The notes: a model not told the origin generated them from the sequence alone. Numbered from the stretch's first letter, positions 28,801 to 38,269 are shown. The stretch is 64,000 nt of DNA from Undaria pinnatifida (GCA_012845835.1 JABAKD010000021.1:14600935-14664934), one strand, 5' to 3'. Made by a program: numbers and translations.

Positions 28801-31800
28801 CTCCTTCCGACTGTCTGACCTGAACTCACACATGCCCTGGCAACTTACACCCGTTTCGTGTCGTGTCAAAATGAACGCAGAACCTTCTCCGACCCTTCGT
28901 TCTCAGTCGCCGCTACACTGGCCGACCCCAATGGCGTGTGCGGTGAGAACCGGCGTGGGGGGGACTAAGTAGAAAAAGTATCGACCTCAACCTACAGACT
29001 TCCGCGACGAAAAACGTCTACCGGGGTCACCGACGGCATGTCGTTACCAACAAACGCTGACAGAGGTGTTGCGTGAAAATGAACGGGGAGTCTTTGTTTG
29101 CATCTTTCGGATTTCATACGTCGATTAAGAGCCAATAACGTACCGTATACAGTATTAGGATAGTCCATAAGTTAGGTGGTTTTGCCACGTCGGTTGATGT
29201 CCCCACATTTGCTCACGGATTGATCTTTGTCGTCGACGTACTCCATGATAGCCCCTAATCTTATTGAATATCTCTATGCCCCGTCATGCCCTCTGCTGTC
29301 TTCTGCACGCATGAACTGACGAACAGAGTGTACGCCAGCTACTGCGGTTACGTGTGCAGCGGGTCTAATGTGTGAGCCTGGTGCAGAAGGCTACACCTGC
29401 AGCGGTAAGATTTTCAGAAAATACTATTGTTTCAACACCTCGCTACTGCCATGCGCGTGTATCAACTGGTGTTCTCGGTTCTACGGTACTAGTATAACAG
29501 TTACACGCTCAGTTTAACGCAAAATCAAGCCGTAGGCTACGAAAGGAAAGAAGGAAGAGCAAAAAAAAGCATCGCTATTCACGCGTCGTGACCCGACCCG
29601 CAGATTGGGTTAAAGGACTTTCAAGCTCTCGCGGGACGGGTCGGGTCACAATAAAGAATCTAACGGTCCGGGTTGGGTCGGGTCATGGGGTTTGAAAATG
29701 TCGCGAGGTGGGTCGGGTCGGGTAACATTACTTCAAAATCTCGTGGGTCGTGTCGGGTCATGACGCGCAAGATACGGATCACGCGCGGGTCAAGCCCCCA
29801 TGACCTGCGAGTTGTTTGCGGCTGACCCGCAAGTCAAACCTGCGGATCTGGCCGGTGGGATGTCCTTTTTCAAATATGCATCTGAAAGCCATTGCCGTGC
29901 AGGCGCCCCGCGGGTCCGACCCGCAGATCTGTTAATCATGCGAAACGAAATGCTTCCTGTCTTTCTCGTGCCAATGCCCCGACCAAACGCCATCACAGCG
30001 TGTTGAACAATCGCCACGCAGTACCCATAGCCACTCGTACCGATGTATAAAGTGTGACGCAAATGCCGTGCCGGCTAAAATCTTAAGAACTTAAATAAAA
30101 CGGGCATACACACCAGTACCGAATGTGTCCGGACGAAAAAAGGCAGGGACAGTCGTCGTTGAAGCAGAAGCAGCAGCAGCGGCAGCACCAGCAGCAGTCG
30201 CACTGGCCGCAGAGGCACCACAAACAGACCCCGGATACTCACGGATCGCAGCCACTGCTGACAGATTCACCGTCACAGTTGTGGGCTTGCTGCGGGAGGC
30301 GGCACAGCTGGGCTGCTTGCCGGGGGTTAGACTAGATAGATAAATGATAGGTACAGTAGTAGCTAGCTCGAGAATGATCATACCAGTACCAAATACAGGT
30401 AAACGCAACAGAAGCAAGATCAGTCGTCGTGGAAGCAGCAGCAGCCGCGGCACGTCAGCAGCAGCTCTCTGGCAGCAGCAAGCACCACCAGCAGACGTCG
30501 CATTCACGCGGATCGCAGCCTGATCTGACAGATGCACCGCCCCAGTTGTGAGCTTTTTGCGGGAAACGGCTTAGCTAGACAGCTTGCCGGGGATGGAGAC
30601 TGCGTAGATAACTAGCTCGCTCGTCAGGTTGCTCGCCCGGTCGACAGAGTCGTCTATCGCTAGCGTCGTGGCTAATATTGTCATTCGCGCGGGCTGCGGT
30701 TTCTTTTTTATGTTTCGCGCGCGCGCCACACAAAACTGCTGCAATCAGTACCCGAATAAAGAAAAAAACATACAAACACGACATCCTTGGGAATGTAAGA
30801 GAGCCAAGGACCATCTCACCGACTGACGTATGCATGCACTGGCCGGTCGCCCCGGTGGCATATCAGGTTATCCTCGAACCTGGTATGGGTCAGTTTGGTG
30901 AGTTCGAGCCCCGCCGAGTGCATACTCGTATAAATTCGTCGGGACTTCATCTTGTGCACAAATTGACTTGCGGAAAGCGCGATCGCATGAATCAGCAATG
31001 TCACTCGATGAAAAAACAACGAGAAATAGGATTGCTGAACCCTATGCGCGATAAAAATCAAAGCCAAGAATCGGGGGGGAGAAGAGACGACACCTGTGAC
31101 CACAGCTTGTCCAGGAGCTAAAAAGGAAGTGGGCGAAAAAAAAAGATGCACTGACCAGTAACTTGTCCATGTTGACCCGTGAGAAATGTCACCGGTAAAG
31201 TCGACCTGACCCGCATGAAACCCGCATCTCGAGGGTCACTCGGATTGTGGTGGGTCGGGTCTGGTCAGGAGGATTTCTAAATATCGCGGGTAGGGTCGGG
31301 TCAGGATGTGTCGAAATCTCGCGGGTAGGGTTCTCGAGATGTCTCGAACTTCTTGTGCGTCGGGTCGGTCCGGTCAAGACGTCCTAAAACTCTCATTGGT
31401 TGGGTCGGGTCAGACGGGGTGAGTCCGGGTCAGACTCGACCCGACCTTCGAGACATGACCCGACTGGTTAGAAACCTAACGTTTTCAGTTTGGCGTCAAT
31501 GCAGACACGACGCGTCACATGCCTTTGTGTTTCCTCATTTCCCACAAAAGATGTTCTTGTATACGACAGATTGGCCATATTTCAACTACTTTAATCGGGG
31601 TATTTGAGTTCTCTTACGTTGCCCTGAAAAATTTCAGGGTAAGTCCTTCGGGAAAATTCCCGAGGTAAATTTCCCGTGCTGTACGTCGGTCCCGGTACTC
31701 GGCGGAATACCGTCATATTTGGGCAAACCGTGTACCGCCGAAGGCGGTACCGTCAAAAACCGAAAAAACCGTCAACCGTTTAAAAAGTACCGTCATTTTG

Positions 31801-34134
31801 CAGCACCGCCATAAAAGTACCGTCAAATAAGCGAAGTACCGTTTCCCGTTTAGAATAACCGTCATATTCAAAACCGTCAAAGATTGTAGGGTGATGGTTT
31901 TCATTGAATGTTTCCATGTTTTAGGTTTTATTGTTTTATTGTTTACAGTAGTAGTATTGTTTTATTGTCTTATTTTGGAGCTAAATGTCTAAATATTGTT
32001 TCGCGTGAGACTGGTGAGTTTGTCTGCTTGACGTTTCAACGATTAGTCTAGCCTCTATTCGTCCGTTCTATATAGGTATGCAGGAACATCAGCGGGGTGG
32101 TGCCGGCATGCTTGATCGCCGCCCGGCAGGTACTGTCAAGTATTTCGTTATTCGTAATTCTGTATTTCTCAGTGGCGGAACCGTCATATTTCTATACCCT
32201 CATAAACGTACCGTCAAATTTTGCAGTACCGGGACCAGCACCGTCGTTGTGCAGTACCGCCAAAAACGTACCGTCAAATACGAAAAACCGTCTACCGTCC
32301 TTAAAAAACCGTTACTTTTCGATACTGCCGAAAAAGTACCGTCAAATTCGGCAATACCGTGTACCGCCAAAAGTGGTACCGTTAGAAATCGAAATACCGT
32401 CAACCGATTGAAAAGTACCGTCATTTTGCAATACCGTCCGATCTGGTACCGTAAAAAAAAACGATACCGAGGACTACCCTAAAAAATATAAAGATCCACT
32501 TGTGATGCTTCTGTGTATCGTCCGAGCATTTGGGGGCAGATTTCGCTCACGGAACAACGCCACAGGAGGCAGTCGCGATGCTCTTGGTGCTACATTCGTT
32601 TGGGAAACGGGATTCATGTGTCTAATCCAGCGCCATGTGGCCAGACGTCAGCAGCACCAATTTGACTCTCCCCGTTGACATCGTATCTAATGGACAGATA
32701 ACTCGTGCCACGCCCACCCTGGTGGCGACAAAATCTTTACCAGTAGCAACCCCAAGTTGATTTCACGGGACGCTAGGGATCCATCAAAAGTGTATGACGA
32801 ATGATTTCACGAGAGAGGCAGCGCACGCAACTAATGAGTCCCTTGATATATGGACCACCACCCCACCCAACAACAGATACGGAAAAGATATGACATTGCA
32901 ACCTAATGACAACGCCTTTAACAAGCGAAATCAGCTCTAAAACGCACATGGTTTTCGAGCCACTACAGGATTTTTCCCCTGCTCAACAGTTCCGGTTGTT
33001 CATAAATATGTTGGACCAGACAGCGATACTCGCATCGTCGCACACGTCACTCTGTGTCTATAGGACGACGTGTCGGTTTCAACAAAGCGTGCGAGTGAAC
33101 CTTTTGCATGCTGGAAAAATGTTTGAAGATGCGCTACATCCGTTGTTTTACTTGTACATCGTTCACGTCACCCGCCCTGATGCCCTGTCGGCAATTCAAA
33201 CAATGCAGCGTGCGACCCGGGGACCAGCATATGCGGTGACCCACACATGCAAGGCCTCCGTGGCCAGCAGATTGATTGGTCCGGAATCGACAACAGCTGG
33301 TACTGCATGGTTTCCGATGACACCCACAGCATCAACGTCAACGTCCGGCTCAACGCCCCTCTACCCCAGGAGTTTCCCGACCGTCAGCTTATTACAGGAC
33401 TTAGCGTCATGTCACAGGGTCACTCGCTGGTTATTGAAGTGACAAATCCGTACGATGTCAAAACCGACGGCTGCCCCTCCGACATGTCCCCCTGCCTTTC
33501 CAACGGCGGACTCCGTGCGATGGTCGACGGTGAGGAGGTAGACGATCTGCTTCGGTTCTCCAGAGACGAACACGTGACAGACGGAATTACCGTGTCGGCG
33601 TCCAATCTACCGGTGGAGTGTCGGCAGTTCGGAGGAGACAAGATATGGGCTCGCATGTACGGCGAGATGCTGCAGGGCCAGCGCGAATTGGCTGGGGAGG
33701 AAAGCTTCGAGGACTGGATCCTGCGTTTCGACCACATGGCCGCCCCCGATTGGTGCGCGCAGTACGTCGCGCAGAACCACCTCGCCGATGTGCAGTCCAT
33801 CTATTCCGTGTTGAAGATCGTGACTTCTTCTGTCACGGTGCGCCTTAACGTCGGCACCAACATCCAAGGCAATGGGGACCTTGACTGGGATGGTCGCGTC
33901 CTCCCCGACTTGGAGTTTTGGCAGATGGACGTAGGTCTAGACGGTCTGTCTCTGGACAGCGAATCGCTCACCGGCATTCTGGGTGAGACAGCCCGCCCGG
34001 TGCTGGACGAGGACGGACGCAAGTTCATGCAAGGGTATGGGGCGATCCGTGGAACTGTCGAAGACTACCGCGTGTCAAGCGCCCTCAGCACCGACTTTGC
34101 CCTTGCAACCAAGAAGCAGGACAGCTCCACCTAA
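8133..34134 (+). CDS. Secreted LRR / EGF-like / CGDPH-domain protein, 11-exon gene (joined CDS)
   Basis: Joined exons: 8133-8196, 9426-9510, 9569-9658, 11551-11622, 13087-13161, 27028-27099, 28028-28108, 28472-28513, 28881-28942, 29327-29404, 33209-34134. They total 1,647 nt (548 aa plus stop) and the frame is kept across all ten GT–AG introns. Layout by residue: signal peptide 1-22; Cys-containing LRR N-cap ~30-80; four LRRs ~80-180; C-cap ending in LQCIPA ~180-194; Cys-rich EGF-like module ~205-248; large domain from CGDPH (249-253) to the stop. There is no C-terminal membrane segment, so a secreted or wall-associated protein is inferred. An in-frame TAA at 8109 supports the start. LRR proteins of this kind usually bind protein or glycan ligands, but the ligand here is unknown. 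Extra or alternative LRR exons could hide in the long introns. Not seen: expression, polyA signal, promoter. The exon chain is strong; the biological role is inference. Confidence 0.82.
8370..8920. repeat. Direct duplication in intron 1 (~460-bp spacing)
   Basis: GCTGGCAAAAATCACTTTTC…GGTGTAGTACGTACTGACCA (8,378) resembles GCTGGCAGAAACAACCTATT…TTTGTGCTGGTCAAAAGGAT (8,840), including the following (GGAGA/GGAAA)AG(A)A context. Confidence 0.5.
9426..9510 (+). CDS. LRR gene exon 2: mature N-terminus
   Basis: Entered after TTTAG in phase 1 and left at GTATCT in phase 2. It encodes a short polar stretch including HAKATCSNGDGTPSYSNMSR, with one Cys and an NMS sequon. The acceptor has a weak pyrimidine tract, so the start of this exon is the least certain join in the gene. 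The following intron is only 58 nt. Confidence 0.6.
9569..9658 (+). CDS. LRR gene exon 3: LRR N-terminal cap
   Basis: Acceptor TTCACAATTCAG, donor GTATGT, phase 2-2, 90 nt. It encodes NWEDCRLTDADLPDIKTC, then FDSIGRSGITY. The paired cysteines and the last hydrophobic half-repeat suit a capping motif at the start of an LRR solenoid. Confidence 0.75.
11551..11622 (+). CDS. LRR gene exon 4: LRR 1
   Basis: Exactly 72 nt (24 residues), phase 2-2, acceptor CATTCTTCAG, donor GTGAGT. It reads DMSGNDLTTIPADLFESIG then TLSI and a split Leu, a textbook LxxNxLxxxPxxxFxxLxxL repeat. Confidence 0.88.
13087..13161 (+). CDS. LRR gene exon 5: LRR 2
   Basis: 75 nt, phase 2-2, after TGACAG and before GTGAGT. 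It reads YFSSNKLSTIDKDAFQPMA then SSLGS and a split Leu. One residue longer than the 24-residue unit; the usual Pro is replaced by Asp. Confidence 0.86.
13680..13990. repeat. Direct repeat A, copy 1 (possible decayed LTR)
   Basis: Shares GGGCTTACCCGTTGRGCTGA, ATAGTGGGGTAGTG-like, AAGACAAGTGAA and AGAAGCACAACGA blocks with 20,992-21,260 in the same order. The spacing of ~7.3 kb and the Copia fragment between them suggest LTRs. Ends and target duplications are not recognisable. Confidence 0.55.
14987..15316 (-). pseudogene. Ty1/Copia polyprotein fragment (reverse transcriptase–RNase H junction)
   Basis: One 109-codon open segment. The stretch LVECLMRLANQTRPDVANAV with RAVARN and VHWKTAVGI is the well-known Copia motif linking RT to RNase H (G/ExLMxLANxTRPDIAxAV, then HWKAA). 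The remainder of the polyprotein is gone. It lies in intron 5 of the LRR gene, antisense to it, between two ~300-bp direct repeats. Confidence 0.8.
16285..16600. repeat. GGGTATGAATGTC…ACAGAACTT minisatellite, copy 2, higher-order
   Basis: Units of about 35-45 bp (GGGTACGGGTATGAATGTCC, TACAGAACTTRCAGAAG) are arranged in a higher-order block of roughly 125 bp repeated twice, each containing the variants GGTATGACAGTC and CAGGTATTGTGG. Confidence 0.75.
16909..17730. mobile_element. hAT-type MITE, copy 1 (intron 5)
   Basis: The terminal inverted repeat CAGGGTAGTCCTCGG (16909-16923) is matched exactly in reverse complement at 17716-17730. It is flanked by identical 8-bp duplications ATATTTTC (16901-16908 and 17731-17738). 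Both features define hAT elements. The interior is non-coding and holds more than a dozen ACCGTC-type motifs in both halves, like subterminal transposase-binding repeats. Confidence 0.9.
18215..18560. repeat. GGGTATGAATGTC…ACAGAACTT minisatellite, copy 3
   Basis: Starts with TTATTGTAACAAAGGTATAA and ends near GGGGTATCTACCCCGGG, a short palindrome. Same units as 16,285-16,600. Its start matches the 3,927 copy, so the array seems to be carried inside a mobile unit. Confidence 0.7.
19000..19640 (+). mobile_element. LINE 3' end with pyrimidine tract and (CAA)n tail
   Basis: A T/C-rich stretch (19,012-19,180), a conserved 3' region (CTCCAGATGGACTGGATAAA, then CCTGTCCTGTGACCACGG and TGCGAGTTGATGCGAGA) and a degenerate (CAA)n tail. 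It aligns with 45,940-46,352 and, inverted, 40,343-40,910. It sits in intron 5 of the LRR gene. Confidence 0.75.
19641..19930. repeat. (CTA)n / (CAA)n microsatellite block with a duplicated flank
   Basis: A (CTA)n run (about 19,664-19,822) is followed by (CAA)n-like DNA. The block is bracketed by two copies of CATGATGTATTTTCACACAG with AGAAGGCCAC (19,624 and 19,902). It encodes only poly-Val or poly-Leu in translation and is not a gene. Confidence 0.85.
20346..20860 (-). CDS. Open frame of unknown origin inside intron 5
   Basis: About 165 codons open on the minus strand: EGEVYIGVVDRDVKGLAER, a Lys-rich helix (KKRKLLEIRDKLKKEIKGG), GFWTIDQTSAGWDELYRIV, then a Gln-rich end. Not recognised. Its 3' half overlaps a tandem duplication of ~245 bp (20,190 and 20,435). 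It lies just inside direct repeat A copy 2, so it may be a 5' piece of the same retroelement. Confidence 0.25.
20992..21260. repeat. Direct repeat A, copy 2 (possible decayed LTR)
   Basis: Counterpart of 13,680-13,990 (TGGGGTAGTGGAGTCACCGG, AAGACAAGTGAAAGACG, TAGAAGAAGCACAACGA). Diverged by substitutions and small indels. Confidence 0.55.
21525..25570 (+). repeat. Left arm of a ~4-kb diverged inverted repeat
   Basis: Collinear, in reverse complement, with 40,356-35,575. Anchors include CACCACCATCACGTGCTAG (21,753), GACTGCGATGATACAGTAGA (22,326), CTAGAGCATGATGG (22,431), CAACCGGTCGAAGTTGATG (22,951), the CCCGTCCCG-rich block (23,640-24,760), TGTACAAAGACGATATGTCG (24,934) and GGGCCGTGAGCCACACACT (25,297). 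No coding content is recognised. It lies wholly within intron 5 of the LRR gene. Confidence 0.85.
24214..24470. repeat. 127-bp near-identical tandem duplication within the left arm
   Basis: GACCGATTATCGACTTTGTT starts at 24214 and again at 24341; the two units are almost identical through CAAGAAATAGGGGAAACTCG. A third, diverged unit starts at about 24,555. The right arm has no matching near-identical pair, so this duplication is recent. Confidence 0.85.
25571..27027. other. Intron 5, distal part: no recognisable element
   Basis: Unique-looking non-coding sequence between the left inverted-repeat arm and exon 6. Confidence 0.5.
27028..27099 (+). CDS. LRR gene exon 6: LRR 3
   Basis: 72 nt, phase 2-2, acceptor GCGTAAG (poor pyrimidine tract), donor GTGAGT. 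It reads YLGNNELASLPSNVFANLG then AITK and a split Leu. It follows a 13.9-kb intron full of transposons, so it is remote from its neighbour upstream. Confidence 0.85.
28028..28108 (+). CDS. LRR gene exon 7: LRR 4
   Basis: 81 nt, phase 2-2, acceptor with a long pyrimidine tract ending CTACAG, donor GTGAGT. It reads YLYTNSLTTLPEGIFDDLG then SNGGLTT and a split Leu. It carries a three-residue insertion (SNG) relative to the 72-nt unit. Confidence 0.87.
28472..28513 (+). CDS. LRR gene exon 8: LRR C-terminal half-repeat
   Basis: 42 nt, phase 2-2, acceptor CTACGTTCAG, donor GTAAGT. It reads ELSSNPGLQCIPA, a closing half-repeat with the NPxLxC signature that often ends an LRR stack. Confidence 0.8.
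28881..28942 (+). CDS. LRR gene exon 9: linker into EGF-like module
   Basis: 62 nt, acceptor GAACGCAG, donor GTGAGA. It enters in phase 2 and leaves in phase 1, which is the switch needed between the LRR exons and the phase-1 Cys-rich exon. It reads TFSDPSFSVAATLADPNGVC. A second AG at 28905-28906 would give a shorter exon but break the frame. Confidence 0.75.
29327..29404 (+). CDS. LRR gene exon 10: EGF-like Cys-rich module
   Basis: 78 nt, phase 1-1, acceptor GACGAACAG, donor GTAAGA. It reads CTPATAVTCAAGLMCEPGAE then GYTCS: four cysteines and the GYTC ending common in EGF-like repeats. The phase 1-1 exon also fits shuffled EGF modules. It is shorter than a full six-Cys EGF, with neighbouring cysteines supplied by exons 9 and 11. 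Confidence 0.78.
29585..29850. repeat. GGGTCGGGTC minisatellite (intron 10)
   Basis: Degenerate units of ~45 bp built on CGGGTCGGGTCA and CTCGCGGG. Same family as 31,180-31,460. Confidence 0.75.
30100..30620. repeat. Tandem duplication of ~280 bp with GCA-rich core (intron 10)
   Basis: Both units contain ACCAGTACC(G/A)AAT, CAGTCGTCGT, a GCAGCA-rich run, CGGATCGCAGCC, CACAGTTGTG-like and GCTTGCCGGGG in order. The Ala- or Gln-rich frames over it are a by-product of the GCA repeat. Confidence 0.7.
30838..30925 (+). repeat. tRNA-like SINE head (intron 10)
   Basis: Starts GGCCGGTCGCCCCGGTGGCA and continues with a foldable anticodon-like arm AGGTTATCCTCGAACCT, whose 7-nt loop would place CCT at the anticodon. 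It ends with a B-box-like GAGTTCGAGCC. The block GCCGGYCGCCCCGGTGG recurs at 46,922. Probably a tRNA-derived SINE rather than an active tRNA, since the acceptor stem does not pair. Confidence 0.55.
31180..31460. repeat. GGGTCGGGTC minisatellite, second block (intron 10)
   Basis: Units such as TCGCGGGTAGGGTCGGGTCA alternate with short AT-rich spacers. It ends ~175 bp before the second hAT MITE. Confidence 0.75.
31635..32480. mobile_element. hAT-type MITE, copy 2 (intron 10)
   Basis: Same family as 16,909-17,730, with strongly matching interior (for example AGGAACATCAGCGGGGTGGT). The left terminus CAGGGTAAGTCCTTCGG has small changes; the right end is CCGAGGACTACCCT with the outermost G missing. 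Flanks (AAAAATTT / AAAAAATA) are only partly similar, so this copy is older or altered. Confidence 0.85.
33209..34134 (+). CDS. LRR gene exon 11: C-terminal CGDPH (VWD/root-cap-like) domain
   Basis: Single 926-nt exon after acceptor CAATGCAG (phase 1), ending at TAA 34132-34134. It opens CDPGTSICGDPHMQGLRGQQ, then IDWSG, SWYCMVSDD and INVNVRL. The GDPH motif plus the following W/Y-rich strands resemble the start of VWD domains and of plant root-cap-type proteins; the later part (GDLDWDGRVLPDLEFWQMDV, then SLTGILGETARP) matches the 'GxxGQT' end of such domains. Cysteines are scattered through it, consistent with a secreted fold. It is the longest unbroken reading frame in the window and its codon use differs from the AT-richer introns around it. 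Assignment to VWD versus root-cap family is by motif only. Confidence 0.85.
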
Positions 34135-35574
34135 TGGCGATGTCATCGTGAATCTGAGTCCGCACGCGTCTACTCCATGCGTCACTGAATGCAATGTTTG
34201 CTTCACTCCACTGATTGTTGTTCGCCGTGTTTTAGGTATACACGATCTGCCTAAAGACGTGGGGGTGTGGTTGCGGCAATAGATGTGTGGAAAAGTGTGT
34301 GGTCTGGAAGCCTCGACTGCTGCAAGGAAGATGGAGTTTGTCATGGCAGCATACGTCAGATGGCCGATGAACCCCACCCCTTCCATCATCATGCCGTGGA
34401 ATGTTTCGCGTCTGGGATCTTCACCATCTACGTGTACCGCCCACGTCACCGACGATATTATACGCGTGCTATATAGGAGAAAGCGTATTTTGGCTTTCTT
34501 CTTTATGGATGGCGGGGCCCCATACCTCGATCCGCCGTAATAGTTTATCCTTGTTTCCCATCTGGGTTGTTTTGTATGCCCAGGGAACTTGTAAGAGGAT
34601 TGTTTATCTGGTTGTGCTTTCTGTTCTTCCAAATCCAGTTAGTGGGCGGGACAAAAGTATCCTCAGGGGATACGCCTCAGAAAGCCAGCGTGGCACATCT
34701 GTCGTAGCATGTGTCGCGTACCATACCAACTAACATCAGTTATGTAGCATTAGGATATCTGGAATGTAATAATATAGCCCCTGAATTGACTAATACCCGC
34801 AGGTTGAAATACGTAAAAGACACACATGCAGTGACTCCTCCGTAGCGTCGTGTGTTTGGACGCACGAGCGATTACGGGTTAAAAGTGACAACCGTCCAGC
34901 TCACGGACGGCAGCATGGATGTCAACGTTTTAGAAAAAGGCCTGGGAGGCGGATGTAGTTTTTGTTCATCCAACGTCATAGGTTATGCTTCGATATATAT
35001 TTTCAAAAAATCGTGTGTAAAGGGACCGCACGGCGCATACTTTTCAACACAGTATCAGCACGCTGAACTGACGCCTTTACTGGTTTCGGAATTGAGGTTG
35101 GCCCTGTATCTGGGCTTGAACGGCTTTCCAGCATGTCCTTATAAGTCCGTTTTGGTGTTATTGGTACCCACTTCAACACCGTCTCGTCTGAGCTCTTGAT
35201 GTTTTTTTATAGGCGAGAATGTAGGATAGCGAATGGTAAAATTTTGGGATGAGAAATTTTCGACATAACATACGTCTAGTTGTGACGAGGAGTACATCCC
35301 CCTTTTACGGATATGGGATGTAAGTTTCTGTTATCGCAAATATCTGATTTATCAGGTAGTAGCGCATTCTCGAAGTCCCGAAAAGACACGAGCATGACGC
35401 ATAGGCCTTCACAGCTGACGGTTTGAGGAGATATCTTACATCATTGAGTGATAGAGACCACGTTGCTACTAATCGTACTCCTGAGCCCCAACTGGGCCCA
35501 CGCTTTTGTCGAGTCCAGGATTAAACGCCGTAGAAAAAAGACGCAAATATACAAAATAAGTTCAATAGTTTGCC
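34135..35574. other. Region just downstream of the LRR gene: nothing recognised
   Basis: Holds the presumed 3' UTR. No canonical AATAAA lies near the stop; short open frames such as 34,852-35,199 have no family motifs. Confidence 0.4.
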
Positions 35575-38269
35575 TTGCATAGGTGCTCCTGTAGCTTTTC
35601 CCAGCCTCCCGAATGCACTGATATCATCTTTTGACTTTTTCGTGAGATTTCATGCGTGGACTCACGTGATGAGCAGAGTTCATCGATCGCTAGCAGCCAA
35701 TCATTGTAGCCGCGGAACGAGCGGTTTAGAAAGGGCTAATATCAATGTTGTCTCCTGTCAAGAGGGGTGTGGCGTTCGCGCCCAAGTCACCAAACATTAC
35801 GGGCAAACCACACTGTGCGTGGTAGAGTGTGTGGCTCACGGCCCTGATGGTGTGCATGCCTCACAGCCAAATCACGCCAACACTCGAAGGATCTTCCGGT
35901 GTACAAGGAGACACAGACACATGAAGGGGCATCCTTTGGTACAACCACTCTGGGATAAACATCGCACAAGGCGAGGCCACGCCCGTGTTGGTTCAGGGCC
36001 TCGAACAGAAACGTCCGACATACAAGTTTTGATCTAGGATCCTTCGTTAAACTGACTGACGGCAGTTGTATCGAGCTCCCTCGATTAACCTGCGAACTGC
36101 ACCACGGGCGTCATGTGACTCGGGCGTCGCTCGACGTAACAGTAGATGTGGAGAATTCAATTGGTCTTGGTGCTATTTTGTACGGCGCAGGGCTGGCGAC
36201 ATATCGTCTTTGTACAGGTTTCATGCTTGAAACCACACAGTTTTGAAAGGGTACCTTCATCGCCAAAACGCGTGAAACAAACAAAGAAACCAGGGGACAC
36301 GCGCGGTAATGACGGCACCGGTCGGTGCGGGACGAAAACCGTTTAGCCCGCCGCAGACGGAATTCATTTCGGGTCTTCCCGCGCGATGGGATAGGAAAAA
36401 TATCCCGTTTGCTTGCGCCGGGACGGGAGCGGGACTGGGAGCTGGAAAGCTATTTACTCGACGGGACGGGACGGAAGTCCCCCATTTCTTGTCGGAACGG
36501 GAATCTATCAGGTGTATGTTCGGTAAATCTGTCGCAAACATTGTGGGGAATTCGGCAGGGAACAGAATCAAGAATCGGCCGTGTACATAAATGGTCGGTA
36601 AAACGGTAAGGAACACAACCGGGAAATCGGTCGGGAACGTGATATGGAGATGGCCGGGAGATGCGGTCCAAATTTGTTGGGTGACACGACCGGAAACGCT
36701 TGCGCTGGAGATGAAAACAACGAACGGCTAGGGGAAAAAAGGTTATACCAAGTTTTATTTGTGAATTGCTCGAACAAACTTTAGCCGCCTTTTACTTTGT
36801 TGAGAAATACGAACTAAATGCATGTTTTTCATGTATTTTTTCCTTCAAAAAACGTTTTAACACATGTTTATCGACTCATAGCTGAAGTTTACGAAGGGAA
36901 TCACGAGCAAACGGGGGGAGCGAAAATTAACTAATACATTAAAATGAAACGAACAATCTCCCCTACATAAATGTCTAATTTGAATAATCTAAGTTGAAAT
37001 AATCTAGTTGCATCCATAGTCACATGATAGGAACAAAAAAAGCAACCCATGGAAAATAGAATGCGAACATCTGCCACTTGGGCAATTTGCGGGGTTAAAA
37101 AAATTGTGCGCGAATGTAGGGATGGAATGGGAACAACTGGGCGGACAGCGAGACAAAGAAAGTCGGGAGTGCACATTACGGCGGGACGGGAAACAAATCG
37201 GGACGGAACAAGATGCCGTAAGTCCAGACGGTATACGGCGGGAGAGATATTGAGGTCGGGGAGGGATTGAAAAGTCGCGGGCGGGAACGAAATACACTCG
37301 GGATGTCGAATCGATCGCTTCGCGCTAAATTAAAGCCTATGTAGTTCACCGTCAGTCAAAGTTCATCATTGGAAAATGCCGTCGGTCAAGAGGTGAAAGG
37401 GCCCTCTCCAGGCATTCGTCCCACAACAATAGGAGAGAGTGCTGATTTGTGTTGTAGTCACATCTATTTACCCTGGTAGTATCACGTCGCTAAAACGATA
37501 GTTTACTGCCAGGTACGTGGTGTAATTTATCGCAATGCACGCACTGCTGTAGAGTCGCAATATATTTCTTTTGTGGTGATGATGTTATTACATACATCTG
37601 GTGTAGTAACGACAACTGATAATACCGATAGAGATTATTGTGGTACGTGATGGTCGGAGACCTTCCTGACGTGTCTGGCGATAAAAGGCGCAACACCAAC
37701 TCGGACCGGTTGATTCGTTCTGCTCTGAGACTATATTACATGACATATTATGTGATGGGTTGAAGGTTTTGCCGACTAAATTGGGTTGATGACATCAACA
37801 CCAAAACTATCTGATCTGCAAGCTGCAGCTGTGAGTTGATCGAGGGCTGTACACGTGTGTGCGTGATCTTCAAGACGAGCTCTGATGTCATCGACTACAT
37901 TGATAAGAGGTCCTCGTTGAAGTATATATATATACCGTCAGAGGGATTGCTCTCGCAGGCTTCCCCCTTGGTTACACACCTTGGTTTCGGGCTGGGGAGA
38001 CAAATGCAGTCTTGACTTGAGCCATCTGTTTGGCTAGAGTGATAGAATATATGTTGCATGATGCATGCTGCGAGCCCGCCTCGATTGTAGCAGAAATGTG
38101 CATCAAGGTTGTCTACTATATGCGCTACCTACTACCTGAGATTATTTCCTGGCGTTCGATGACTGAATCATGCTACCACTAAAACACGTGTGCAGAATAG
38201 TTTACCATCATGCTCTAGAGTCGCGTTACGTACTATTTATACTCTTACGAGCATTGGGGCTCGGTGAAT

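Noticed and set aside
30091..30537. Ala/Leu-rich 148-codon frame
   Set aside because: Arises from GCA repeats in a tandem duplication inside intron 10; it overlaps no conserved motif.
30838..30925. Functional tRNA-Arg (CCT) gene
   Set aside because: Boxes and an anticodon-like arm are present but the acceptor stem does not pair and the head recurs in a dispersed repeat, so a SINE is more likely.
32906..33442. 178-codon plus-strand frame overlapping the start of exon 11
   Set aside because: It is in another frame from the CGDPH domain and has no motif; most of it is intron 10.
33420..34028. Long minus-strand frames opposite exon 11
   Set aside because: They are shadows of the real plus-strand exon, which has the CGDPH motif and correct splice phase.
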